This document shows, one piece after another, positions 8,566 to 16,121 of a stretch of DNA of 34,130 nt. Each line of letters opens with the position of its first letter. Position 1 is the stretch's first letter. The notes under the pieces are model-generated. The model made no database searches, was not told where the DNA came from, and worked only from the letters and a program-made list of their open reading frames with translations. Source of the stretch: Acidobacteriota bacterium (lineage in GTDB: Bacteria; Acidobacteriota; Blastocatellia; HR10; J050); the NCBI GenBank assembly GCA_003696865.1, contig RFHM01000183.1, positions 1-34,130 on the forward strand. Reading direction: 5' to 3'. The translations under genes and the position numbers were made by a program.

Positions 8566-8593
8566 AAAACGAAAACGGAGTCAGAGAAGTTCC
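8566..8593 (-). promoter_or_regulatory. Candidate ECF-sigma (autoregulatory) promoter
   Basis: Minus strand: GGAACTT (8593-8587), a 15-base spacer, then CGTTTT (8571-8566). GGAACTT matches the RpoE-class -35 core; the -10 element is less certain. It sits about 50 bases before the sigma gene start, a typical position for autoregulated ECF sigma operons. Confidence 0.5.
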
Positions 8594-8698
8594 CCCCTGG
8601 GGCGATGAAGCGGCCGGCGAGTTCCCCACGGCGATCACATAACACACGCGATGAGAGAGGGTTAGCGTCGAAGAGGCGACCAGATGGAAGAGCGCATG

Positions 8699-8714
8699 CG
8701 ATCACCCGTGATCG
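8699..8714. promoter_or_regulatory. Operator-like palindrome CGATCAC-CC-GTGATCG
   Basis: A perfect inverted repeat with 7-base arms and a 2-base centre, in the middle of the 330-base divergent region between the sigma operon and the flippase gene. Extra half sites (GATCAC near 8632 and GTGATC near 8763) lie in the same region. The shape suits a dimeric DNA-binding protein; no regulator is identified. Confidence 0.35.
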
Positions 8715-8850
8715 GCCCACCATCCCGAGGCCGGCCGGCCCCGCTGGGACTCCCCATCGCCCGTGATCTGGAGAGCGGCCATCCCCTTGAATGGCGCTTG
8801 ACCTCCCCTGGTTTTTTCAGGTACTTTAGCATCTTCGAAACAGAGAGACC

Positions 8851-9930
8851 GTGCAAGACCGACGTTTCAAGCTGAAATTCACGCTCTGGCTGGTGATTGC
8901 TGCCCTGTTGATCGCCTACTTCGCCCACCGCCTGGATTGGGTCGAGGTCAAAGAGAGCTTCCGACACCTGAACCTCTGGCTGGCGGCGGGCTCGGTCCTC
9001 CCCATCCTGGCCACTTACGTCGTTCGGGCGCTCCGATGGCGGGCATTTCTCGCCCCCATGGCTCGGCCGTCGTTTCGCAATCTGTTCGCCGCCACAGTCG
9101 TGGGGTTCTCCAGCATTTTCATTTTCGGTCGAGTGGGCGAAGTCGCTCGCCCGGTCATGCTCAGTCTGCGGGAACGCATCCGGCCCAGCGCCACGCTGGC
9201 CACCATCATGATCGAGCGCCTTTACGATTCCATGTTCGTCATCCTCCTTTTCGCCATCGATCTCACCTTCTTCGAACGGTTCATCAACGAGGGCGACCTG
9301 ACCGCCATTCGCCAGGTTGGCTTCGGCCTGCTCATCCTCTCGGGCTTGGGGATTATCGTCCTGTCAGTGTATCGGTGGCGGGTCAACACCATCCTGGGAT
9401 TCCTGGAGAAGAAGCTTCCCTGGGTGCCCGAGAAGCTCCGGCGCGTCTTGTTGAACTTCTTGCGCCATCTGGCTGATGGGCTCTACGTCCTTCATGATGC
9501 CAGAGGATTCCTCATCACGCTGGGATACACGGTTCTGGTATGGGGCTTGGTCACGCTCAGTTTCTGGCTCGTGGTTCGTGCTTTCGGCCTGACGCTGTCG
9601 CTCCTCTCCATCGTCTTCATCCTGGGATTCGCTCTGGTCGGATCGCTCATCCCCACCCCGGGTGGCTCTGCCGGCGCTTTTCACACGGCGACGATGATTG
9701 CGTTGACCTTGCTGGGCGTGGAACGAAATGCGGCGGCCAGCACGGCCATTGGTATGCATCTGGTCGGCTTTGGCTCGGCGTTGCTCTTCGGGGTATATTT
9801 CTTCCTGCGCGATGGCATCTCGTTGAAAGATCTCCGGGCGATGATCGCCGAGGAGATGCTCTCAGAGGACATGTTGGATCCGTCGGCCTCTCAGCACACC
9901 GAGACCCAGGTCATTGGAGTGAAGTCATGA
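8851..9930 (+). CDS. Flippase-like membrane protein (LPG synthase TM family, UPF0104)
   Basis: 359 residues with about eight membrane helices and no soluble catalytic domain. The family pattern is visible: N-terminal L-I-A-Y-F-A-H-R-L-D-W, then V-V-R-A-L-R-W-R-A-F-L near residue 60, the F-G-R-V-G-E-V-A-R-P stretch near residue 90, and T-P-G-G-S-A-G-A-F-H near residue 270. This matches the membrane domain of lysylphosphatidylglycerol synthase and AglD/YbhN-like proteins, thought to move lipids or lipid-linked precursors across the membrane. Start is a GTG after GAGAG. Its stop overlaps the nrdR start (ATGA), so the two are coupled. A weak promoter-like TTGACC/TACTTT pair lies at 8798-8827. Confidence 0.88.
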   Translation: MQDRRFKLKFTLWLVIAALLIAYFAHRLDWVEVKESFRHLNLWLAAGSVLPILATYVVRALRWRAFLAPMARPSFRNLFAATVVGFSSIFIFGRVGEVARPVMLSLRERIRPSATLATIMIERLYDSMFVILLFAIDLTFFERFINEGDLTAIRQVGFGLLILSGLGIIVLSVYRWRVNTILGFLEKKLPWVPEKLRRVLLNFLRHLADGLYVLHDARGFLITLGYTVLVWGLVTLSFWLVVRAFGLTLSLLSIVFILGFALVGSLIPTPGGSAGAFHTATMIALTLLGVERNAAASTAIGMHLVGFGSALLFGVYFFLRDGISLKDLRAMIAEEMLSEDMLDPSASQHTETQVIGVKS

Positions 9931-10394
9931 AGTGTCCGTTCTGTGGTCACTTTGAAGATAGAGTCGTCGATTCGCGAGAATCGCGCGAAGGCGATGTCAT
10001 CCGACGGCGACGCGAGTGCGAAAAATGCGGGCGCCGGTTCACGACCTATGAACGCATCGACGAAATCCCTTACATGGTGGTGAAAAAGGACGGGCGCCGC
10101 GAGCCGTTCGAACGGCAAAAGGTGTTGACGGGCATCCTCAAGGCCTGCGAGAAGCGACCCATCCCCATGGCCAAGATCGAAGCCATCGTCGATGCCGTCG
10201 AGGCCTACGTGCATAACTCTCCCGATCGAGAGCGCTCCACGCAGAAGATCGGTCAACTCATCATGCGACGGTTGAAGGAGCTGGACAAAGTGGCTTACGT
10301 TCGCTTCGCCTCGGTCTATCTGGAGTTTCAGGACGTGTCCGAGTTCATGAACGAGCTGAAACAACTGGTTCGAGGCAAAAAGAAGAAACGATGA
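9927..10394 (+). CDS. nrdR: Transcriptional repressor NrdR
   Basis: 155 residues, the standard NrdR length. The N-terminal zinc ribbon is complete (M-K-C-P-F-C-G-H, then E-C-E-K-C-G-R-R-F-T-T-Y-E-R). The ATP-cone domain starts near residue 49 with V-V-K-K-D-G-R-R-E-P-F-E-R-Q-K and ends with V-A-Y-V-R-F-A-S-V-Y. NrdR senses ATP/dATP and represses ribonucleotide reductase genes through NrdR boxes. I chose the ATG at 9927 because it begins the zinc ribbon, follows GGAGTGA at good spacing, and overlaps the flippase stop. A much longer reading frame from 9540 is only the flippase gene read out of frame. No ribonucleotide reductase gene is in the window. Confidence 0.97.
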   Translation: MKCPFCGHFEDRVVDSRESREGDVIRRRRECEKCGRRFTTYERIDEIPYMVVKKDGRREPFERQKVLTGILKACEKRPIPMAKIEAIVDAVEAYVHNSPDRERSTQKIGQLIMRRLKELDKVAYVRFASVYLEFQDVSEFMNELKQLVRGKKKKR

Positions 10395-10440
10395 GGTGGG
10401 CCGTCCCCGGAGCGCCCCCCCAAGGTTCCACTCACACCTC

Positions 10441-10935
10441 TCATTCAATCAACGCGAATGCCTGCTCCACAGCTTCCTCCGGAGTCTGGGCGATGATGAT
10501 GCGAGCCGATGGCGGCCGAGGAGAGATCTCGAATGTCCACGAATGAAGCAGAACGACGGGCTTACCAATCTTCAACGCCAAGGCAATCTCCGAGAGGGTT
10601 CCATATCCGCCCCATAGCGCGATCACCACATCTGACGATCGCACGTTAATGGCATTGCGCGCGTCGGACATGCCGGTGAAGATGGCCACATCGATGAACG
10701 AGTTGGGAGGGGATTCCCGCTCGCTGCTTCCCGGCAAGATGCCAATGGTCAATCCACCCTCATGCTTCGCCCCTTTGGCCGCCGCCTCCATCACTCCCCC
10801 CAAGCCACCACATAACAGGATGGCCCCTCGGCGGGCGATGAGACGCCCGATCTGATAAGCAGTATGGAAGACCTGGGCATCGCAACTGGACGCCCCCATC
10901 ACGCCGATCACTTTTGGACGTCGCCGTTCGGTCAT
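10441..10935 (-). CDS. TIGR00725-type LOG/lysine-decarboxylase-like Rossmann protein
   Basis: About 164 residues. It has the Rossmann-type fold of the LOG/'putative lysine decarboxylase' superfamily: K-V-I-G-V-M-G-A-S, L-L-C-G-G-L-G-G-V-M-E-A-A near residue 40, S-D-A-R-N-A-I-N-V near residue 95, and W-G-G-Y-G-T-L-S-E-I-A-L-A near residue 108. The last motif is the PGGxGTxxE signature with W in place of P, as in the TIGR00725 branch. LOG enzymes cleave nucleoside 5'-monophosphates; activity for this branch is not established. The frame extends to a TTG at 10977 across a tandem 11-base repeat, but ATG 10935 fits the conserved start better. It lies just downstream of the SDR gene, probably in one operon. 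Confidence 0.85.
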   Translation of the reverse strand: MTERRRPKVIGVMGASSCDAQVFHTAYQIGRLIARRGAILLCGGLGGVMEAAAKGAKHEGGLTIGILPGSSERESPPNSFIDVAIFTGMSDARNAINVRSSDVVIALWGGYGTLSEIALALKIGKPVVLLHSWTFEISPRPPSARIIIAQTPEEAVEQAFALIE

Positions 10936-10964
10936 CGTCGATGCTGAGACCTGTGGCCTTCCAT

Positions 10965-10986
10965 AATTATACGCCAATTATACGCC
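10965..10986. repeat. Tandem 11-base duplication at gene junction
   Basis: AATTATACGCC occurs twice in direct tandem (10965-10975 and 10976-10986). It spans the stop codon of the SDR gene and the leader of the following gene. On the minus strand each copy carries TATAAT-like bases. Confidence 0.8.
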
Positions 10987-11817
10987 CGGCCCGGCGCCCG
11001 CAGCCGTGGACTCCTCCCTCCGCTGTCGAGCCCGTTTGATGCTCTGGCGCATGGCCCAGTCGATCATCCGGGGACTCACCGCATTCAATACGACGAGCGC
11101 TCGCGCCGGCTTGAACGTGATCACCTCCGGTCGCGGACGTCGCGCCAAGCCGACAATCGCGCGGGCCACCTCCCCGGCCGATTGAACCGGTCCGACGGGA
11201 CGGACGCGACGCCCGGTCCGATTCTCGGCGACCTGGAAGAATTCGGTCGCCGTCGCTGCCGGACACACCAGGCTCACGTCGATGCCACTGCCGGCCAACT
11301 CCACGCGCAGAGATTCGGACAGGGCGACCAGGGCGAATTTCGTCGCCGAGTAGGCTCCCGAATAAGGAAGGGCGCGCTTCCCGGCCACCGAGGCGACGTT
11401 GATGATATGTCCCCGACCTTGCTGGCGCATCACCGGCAATACAGCTTTGATGGCGACGAAGGCGCCGATGAAATTGACCTCCATGATGCGCCTGAGATCG
11501 TCAGTGGTCGTCTCCTCGATCGAGGCGAAGAGACCATATCCGGCATTGTTGATCAACAGATCGATCCTTTGGAAGCGCTCGACGACCATTCGGATGAGAC
11601 GCTCAACTTCATGGGGAACGCTCATATCCGTCGGCACGATCAGCGCCTGGCCACCACGCGCATCAATCATCTCGGCGACCTCCCGGAGTCTCGGCTCACG
11701 TCGCGCCGCCAATACGACGCGAACCCCCTCGCCGGCCAGCGCTAACGCCGTCTCCTTCCCGATCCCACTGGATGCGCCGGTGATGATGGCTACCTTTCCT
11801 CGCAAATCCTCTGCCAT
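10978..11817 (-). CDS. SDR-family NAD(P)-dependent oxidoreductase
   Basis: 279 residues, classical short-chain dehydrogenase/reductase. The cofactor motif is G-K-V-A-I-I-T-G-A-S-S-G-I-G-K-E, the structural N-N-A-G-Y-G follows near residue 90, and the catalytic core Y-S-G-A-Y-S-A-T-K-F-A-L is near residue 153, with S in the preceding N-V-A-S-V-A-G. The extra arginines after the second strand (A-A-R-R-E-P-R) favour NADP(H). The frame is open to 11958, but the ATG at 11817 gives the canonical N-terminus and is preceded by a purine-rich GGGGGAAGAAG. The substrate is not predictable. The last 25 residues are basic and proline/glycine-rich, outside the fold. Confidence 0.92.
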   Translation of the reverse strand: MAEDLRGKVAIITGASSGIGKETALALAGEGVRVVLAARREPRLREVAEMIDARGGQALIVPTDMSVPHEVERLIRMVVERFQRIDLLINNAGYGLFASIEETTTDDLRRIMEVNFIGAFVAIKAVLPVMRQQGRGHIINVASVAGKRALPYSGAYSATKFALVALSESLRVELAGSGIDVSLVCPAATATEFFQVAENRTGRRVRPVGPVQSAGEVARAIVGLARRPRPEVITFKPARALVVLNAVSPRMIDWAMRQSIKRARQRREESTAAGAGPGV

Positions 11818-12121
11818 GTCACTGCTTCTTCCCCCATGAGAATACCACCTCACTAGCTTAAAGAACTGACCCTCCAGATGCAACGGTGTTCCTCCCCGGT
11901 GGAACTCCGGGAAACCAGCCGCCTCGAAAAGGACGGGACAACCGCGCTCGGGCCGCACGCGCTCAGAATCGGTTCTCCACCATTATCGCGCTCCACATAG
12001 CGATTCAATGGAAGCGGGCGTGTTCTCGGCGCGATGACGGCATGGTTTCCATTTCGAGCCGCCGAGCATCCTCGACAAACAGAGAACATCGCTATACCCT
12101 CTATCATCCGAACGAGAAACG

Positions 12122-12964
12122 ATGCGCATTGGAGTCCACACGTCCATCGCCGGAGCTCTGGTCAATGCCATCCACCGGGCCGAACGACTGAACTGTCAAA
12201 CGGTCCAGATCTTTTCCCGGAATCCCCGAGGATGGATCGCTCGACCACTCTCCCCAGCAGACGTGAAGGCGTTTTGCCGGGCGCGAGATCGCGCCGGGAT
12301 ATGGCCCCTCATCATTCACGGCGTCTATTTGATCAACCTGGCCGCTCCCGATCCCTTGATCCGAGAGAAATCCATCGTCGCCTTCCGGGAAGAGATCAAA
12401 CGAGCGTTGAGGTTGAAGGCCGATTTCCTCGTCATCCATCCGGGAAGCGCTAAGAACGGCTCTCCCGAAGAGGGGATCGCTCGTTGTATCCGTTCGGTCA
12501 AGAAAGCCGTCCGCCGGCTGAAGCTGAGGAACCTCACCATTCTCATCGAGAACACCGCCGGTCAAGGTGGCCAGATCGGATGCACATTCGAACAGGTCGC
12601 CGCCATTCTGGATGGTCTCGATGGATTGCCCATCGGATGTTGTCTGGACACCGCCCACACCTTCGCCGCCGGATATGATATCGCCACGCCTCGCGGCTGC
12701 CATCGTACCCTCTCGCTGATCGCCGCGACCATAGGCCTGGAGACCCTCCACGTCATTCATGCCAACGACACCCGAGTGCCGCTGGGCGGAGCGGTCGACC
12801 GCCATTGGCATATTGGCCGCGGGCATATCGACCTCGCCGCGTTCGGCTATCTCCTCAATCACCCCATCATCGGGTGCCTGCCCTTCATTCTGGAGACCCC
12901 CAAGACGTCCGACCAGGACGATCGGCGCAACCTGGCCACCTTGCGCCGATTGGCCCATGCATGA
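12122..12964 (+). CDS. nfo: Endonuclease IV (apurinic/apyrimidinic endonuclease)
   Basis: 280 residues, the usual length of Nfo. It cleaves abasic sites in base-excision repair using a trinuclear zinc centre. Visible motifs: M-R-I-G-V-H-T-S-I-A-G, the Q-I-F-S-R-N-P-R-G-W near residue 30, H-G-V-Y-L-I-N-L-A near residue 67, H-P-G-S near residue 107, I-E-N-T-A-G-Q-G near residue 145, C-L-D-T-A-H-T-F-A-A-G-Y near residue 178, the H-A-N-D-T pair and R-H-W-H-I-G-R-G-H-I, then E-T-P-K. All metal-ligand motifs appear present. H-G-V-Y-L-I replaces the commoner H-x-P-Y-L-I, a mild variation. The start ATG follows CGAGAAACG, a weak Shine-Dalgarno. The 304-base region upstream is shared with the divergent SDR gene and contains nothing else I can support. 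Confidence 0.96.
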   Translation: MRIGVHTSIAGALVNAIHRAERLNCQTVQIFSRNPRGWIARPLSPADVKAFCRARDRAGIWPLIIHGVYLINLAAPDPLIREKSIVAFREEIKRALRLKADFLVIHPGSAKNGSPEEGIARCIRSVKKAVRRLKLRNLTILIENTAGQGGQIGCTFEQVAAILDGLDGLPIGCCLDTAHTFAAGYDIATPRGCHRTLSLIAATIGLETLHVIHANDTRVPLGGAVDRHWHIGRGHIDLAAFGYLLNHPIIGCLPFILETPKTSDQDDRRNLATLRRLAHA

Positions 12965-13055
12965 GCTGCCGGACGACGCAGAACGTCTCCGTTCATCCCT
13001 GGCGGAACATCGCTCGACTCCGTCTCGCGGGGTGCCGATCCCGGGCTTCCGGCGC

Positions 13056-13958
13056 TTAACGGTTCGTCTTCTTCGACGAGAGGCTCCGATAAATGATTTC
13101 GATCCATCGCTCGGTGGAGATGAACCCGCTACCCCACGAGGCCCATTTATCGGGCAACCCTTCAGCCTTGATCTCATCCAGGCTCTTGCCCGCGGCCATC
13201 TTCCGTCGCACGATATCCGTCGTCTCCACCAACATCTGATGATAGAGCTTGAGATCGTCCAAAGTGGAGACGGGACCATGCCCGGGAATGATTTTCACAT
13301 CGGCGGGAAGCTGCTTCATGATCGCTTCCACATTCTTGATGAGGCCCTCAACATCCCCACCACTGTTCAAATCGACGAACGGGAAGCGACCGGAGAAGAA
13401 GTCATCGCCCATGTGTACCACATTCGATCCGGTGAAAAAGATGACTACATCGCCATCCGTGTGCCCATGAGGGAAATGGATGGCCTTGATCTCCTCGCCG
13501 TTGAAGTGGATGGAGACCGATTGATCGAAGGTGATCACCGGCCATGCCTCCTCAGGAGCCGGAGGGATCGTGCGCCCGAGAACATGCTGCTCTCTCATCA
13601 GACGCTTCCGAACATTGGTGTGGGCAATGATCGGGGCCTCCGGACCGAACACGCGATTTCCCCCGGTATGGTCGCCGTGCCAATGCGTGTTGAGAATGAA
13701 CTTGAGGTCACCCTGACCGATATCCTTGAGCGCTGCCCGAATCTTGTCCGCCAGAGGGGCGAACTTATCATCGACGATGAGAATCCCATCCGGTCCGACG
13801 GAGACGCCGATATTTCCTCCCGTCCCATTGATCATGTAAATGTTGCCCCTCACATGAGTCGTTTTGAGCGTCACTTTGGAGAAGTCTTGTTGGGCGCTGA
13901 CCGACGCCAGGCTCACAAGGAGACACCCCACAACACTCAGACACACCAGTCTCTTCAT
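13056..13958 (-). CDS. Secreted metallo-beta-lactamase-fold hydrolase
   Basis: 300 residues. An N-terminal signal peptide (M-K-R-L-V-C-L-S-V-V-G-C-L-L, cleavage likely after S-V-S-A) is followed by an MBL domain: N-T-H-W-H-G-D-H-T-G-G-N supplies the HxHxDH metal ligands, F-P-H-G-H-T-D-G-D the third histidine, H-M-G-D-D-F-F the bridging aspartate and I-I-P-G-H-G the last histidine. It resembles the periplasmic SoxH/quinoprotein-relay-like MBL proteins that also cluster near class B3-like enzymes; the substrate is unknown. A strong Shine-Dalgarno (GGGAGGGAA) precedes the ATG. It converges with nfo and has its own 96-base upstream gap. Confidence 0.93.
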   Translation of the reverse strand: MKRLVCLSVVGCLLVSLASVSAQQDFSKVTLKTTHVRGNIYMINGTGGNIGVSVGPDGILIVDDKFAPLADKIRAALKDIGQGDLKFILNTHWHGDHTGGNRVFGPEAPIIAHTNVRKRLMREQHVLGRTIPPAPEEAWPVITFDQSVSIHFNGEEIKAIHFPHGHTDGDVVIFFTGSNVVHMGDDFFSGRFPFVDLNSGGDVEGLIKNVEAIMKQLPADVKIIPGHGPVSTLDDLKLYHQMLVETTDIVRRKMAAGKSLDEIKAEGLPDKWASWGSGFISTERWIEIIYRSLSSKKTNR

Positions 13959-14054
13959 GATTCCCTCCCTGATCGAGAATGATGGTTGAGTAAGATAACT
14001 TGGCGTGGAAGGGTCGTCAAGGAATCGAGAACGCCCCTCCCCGATGTCGCTCCC

Positions 14055-14843
14055 TCAGAGTTCGTAAGCTTCGGGACGCCGGTCGGCGAACAGATCGTTG
14101 AGCGGCGTGACGTGCTTATCGCACGCTTGAGAGGGATCGATCTCGACCACCGAGAGCACTTCTTCTCGAGCCGAGGCTCTGAGGAGGATGGTTCCATCGG
14201 GCGCAGCGATCTGACTGCATCCGGTGTAGACCAGTTTTTTGCCCCCGCGCTGTTCGACACCACAGCGATTGGCCAAGATCCAGAACACGCGGTTCTCGAT
14301 GGATCGAACGCGCGTCGTGAGCTGACCATATTTGGGGAGCACCAAGTTAGAGGGATGACAGACGATCTGCGCTCCCCGGAGGGCCAGCGTGCGCGCGGCC
14401 TCCGGGAAAAGATGATCGAAACAGACGAGCAGACCCACTTTCACTCCGGCTACATCGAAGACCGGGCATCCCAGATTGCCCGGCTGAAAGTAATACTTCT
14501 CTTCGTTGAACAAGTGAAGCTTACGGTAAACGCCGACCAGTCCGCGAGGACCAACGAGTACCGCGCTATTGAAGAACTCACCATCAGCACGCTCGACCAA
14601 CCCAACGACGAGATGGCAGTGGTGTTTTTCCGCCAGCCCGTGAAGGAATTCCGTCGTCGGGCCGGGGATGGGCTCGGCGACAGCGCCGACTTCCTCCCGG
14701 CTGATGAACAAATAGCCACTCGTAGCCAGTTCGGGGAGAACGATGAGATCGGCATTAATATTCTCCAAGGCGAGGGCGATGTGCATGAGGTTCGTCTCCA
14801 CGTCGCCAAACTCAGGAGCGAATTGATAATATCCGATGCGCAT
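14055..14843 (-). CDS. Carbon-nitrogen hydrolase (nitrilase superfamily amidase)
   Basis: 262 residues with the complete E-K-C triad of the nitrilase superfamily: E in V-L-P-E-L-A-T-S-G-Y, K in Y-R-K-L-H-L-F, and C in L-L-V-C-F-D-H-L-F-P-E. The 'CFDxxFPE' context fits an aliphatic amidase/N-carbamoylase-type branch rather than a true nitrilase. It probably hydrolyses a small amide in the cytoplasm; there is no signal peptide. The ATG follows GGGGAGAG. A one-residue Tyr-rich N-terminus (R-I-G-Y-Y-Q-F) is typical of the family's first strand. It stands alone between the MBL and patatin genes. Confidence 0.92.
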   Translation of the reverse strand: MRIGYYQFAPEFGDVETNLMHIALALENINADLIVLPELATSGYLFISREEVGAVAEPIPGPTTEFLHGLAEKHHCHLVVGLVERADGEFFNSAVLVGPRGLVGVYRKLHLFNEEKYYFQPGNLGCPVFDVAGVKVGLLVCFDHLFPEAARTLALRGAQIVCHPSNLVLPKYGQLTTRVRSIENRVFWILANRCGVEQRGGKKLVYTGCSQIAAPDGTILLRASAREEVLSVVEIDPSQACDKHVTPLNDLFADRRPEAYEL

Positions 14844-15004
14844 GGTGAACTCTCCCCCTCATTGAAGCAAACCGAGTGCCGAGATGCAACCCCTTCTCCG
14901 GAACAATAAGCGATCTCACTGCCTGGATCTTCTTTTGTGGGCCGATGTGTTAGCGAGTGTCCACCGAGTCGTCGTTCCGCCACCGCCAAACATCGAGGCC
15001 GGGT

Positions 15005-15985
15005 TCACGCCGACTGCGCCAACTGCTGACACAAGTTTTCGAGATCGTCAGTATGCTCCCGAACGATGGCTTCGGCCAGCAATTTCAACACGCGAATATT
15101 GGTTCGACTGGCATCATCCAGATCATCATTCCCCTCATCCAATCGCGGTTGAAACCAATAGTACCTCTTTGTGCCATCGGATGCCGGGGGCAGCAAATGC
15201 CGCAGATGATAATCGACCGTGGCGCTCACCCCGTGAAAGACGACATTGAGGAGCGGTTGCGCCCACCGGGCCAGTCCCCATCCGCGAGCTTCGTCATAGG
15301 GAATTCGGCGCGTCAATTGGCCGGTTCCCAATGAGACGAGGAGGATGTCCTCAGCTTGGGGGAACATGGTCTTCGCCTCGACGAATCCACACAACGCCGG
15401 ATTATTGGCGAACACGCCACCATCGATCAAGGCATAGTAATCGGATCGGTCTGATGTTTCGACCTTGAGCGGCTCGAAATAGGTCGGCGCCGCCGACGTC
15501 GCTCGCGCGACCACTTTCATGGGAAAGTCATATTCATCGTTCACTTTCGCTTTCCGACTCTTGAAGAACCAGGGGATGCGTCGCTCGATCTCATAACTGG
15601 TGATGAGGACATCAGTCACCACATCCTTGAGCCGCGCTTCACCGAAATATTCGTCGAGGACCTGCTCGATGCCCTCCGAGGGGTATTTCTCTTCGGCGAT
15701 GTTCCCCACTGCATGAAGGCGATGCCAAACCGAGCGCGAAAAGATCCGCGCCCCTTCCCTCTCATAGAGGGCGACGAGATCCCGAGCGGCGTATTGGGGC
15801 CTTCCCCGAGCATCGGGTTTGGTGAGTCCGAGAGCGAGAATCCCTCCCGTCGACGTGCCAGCGATGAGATGGAACCGCTCGGCAATGGGCATCGGCAAGC
15901 GGTCTTCGAGCTCGGCCAGAATCATGGCCGGAATGATGCCACGAATTCCACCACCATCGATGGAGAGAATGTTCACCTGAGCCAT
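15005..15985 (-). CDS. Patatin-like phospholipase
   Basis: About 326 residues. It has the patatin Ser-Asp dyad fold: oxyanion motif D-G-G-G-I-R-G near residue 10, nucleophile elbow G-T-S-T-G-G near residue 44, and the catalytic aspartate in I-D-G-G-V-F-A-N-N-P near residue 200. It should deacylate lipids in the cytoplasm or at the inner membrane. The frame extends to 16198, overlapping the amidohydrolase gene by 77 bases, but I place the start at the ATG of M-A-Q-V-N-I-L-S-I-D-G-G-G, which is where the family begins; the Shine-Dalgarno there is poor, so the start is uncertain. The same strand and close spacing suggest co-transcription with the amidohydrolase. Confidence 0.9.
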   Translation of the reverse strand: MAQVNILSIDGGGIRGIIPAMILAELEDRLPMPIAERFHLIAGTSTGGILALGLTKPDARGRPQYAARDLVALYEREGARIFSRSVWHRLHAVGNIAEEKYPSEGIEQVLDEYFGEARLKDVVTDVLITSYEIERRIPWFFKSRKAKVNDEYDFPMKVVARATSAAPTYFEPLKVETSDRSDYYALIDGGVFANNPALCGFVEAKTMFPQAEDILLVSLGTGQLTRRIPYDEARGWGLARWAQPLLNVVFHGVSATVDYHLRHLLPPASDGTKRYYWFQPRLDEGNDDLDDASRTNIRVLKLLAEAIVREHTDDLENLCQQLAQSA

Positions 15986-16121
15986 CTCGGCGTTAATGGT
16001 ATCAGCGACTCCCCTCGCGCGTCCAGTTCGGAGCATACCGACGCTCACCGTAAACAACGCGGGGAAAAGATGCTCGTGCGGATTAGGTTCCCTGCCCTCG
16101 ATGCTCACCGATTCTTGGCGC

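Noticed and set aside
10393-10440. GAGGTG/CACCTC arms between nrdR and the convergent LOG-like gene as a terminator
   Set aside because: The loop is 36 bases and there is no T-tract; arms this short are expected by chance.
12104-13279. Minus-strand open frame of 391 codons
   Set aside because: Opposite nfo and partly over the end of the MBL-fold gene in another frame; low-complexity shadow.
12759-13982. Plus-strand open frame of 407 codons
   Set aside because: Starts inside nfo out of frame and runs antisense to the MBL-fold hydrolase, which has full catalytic motifs.
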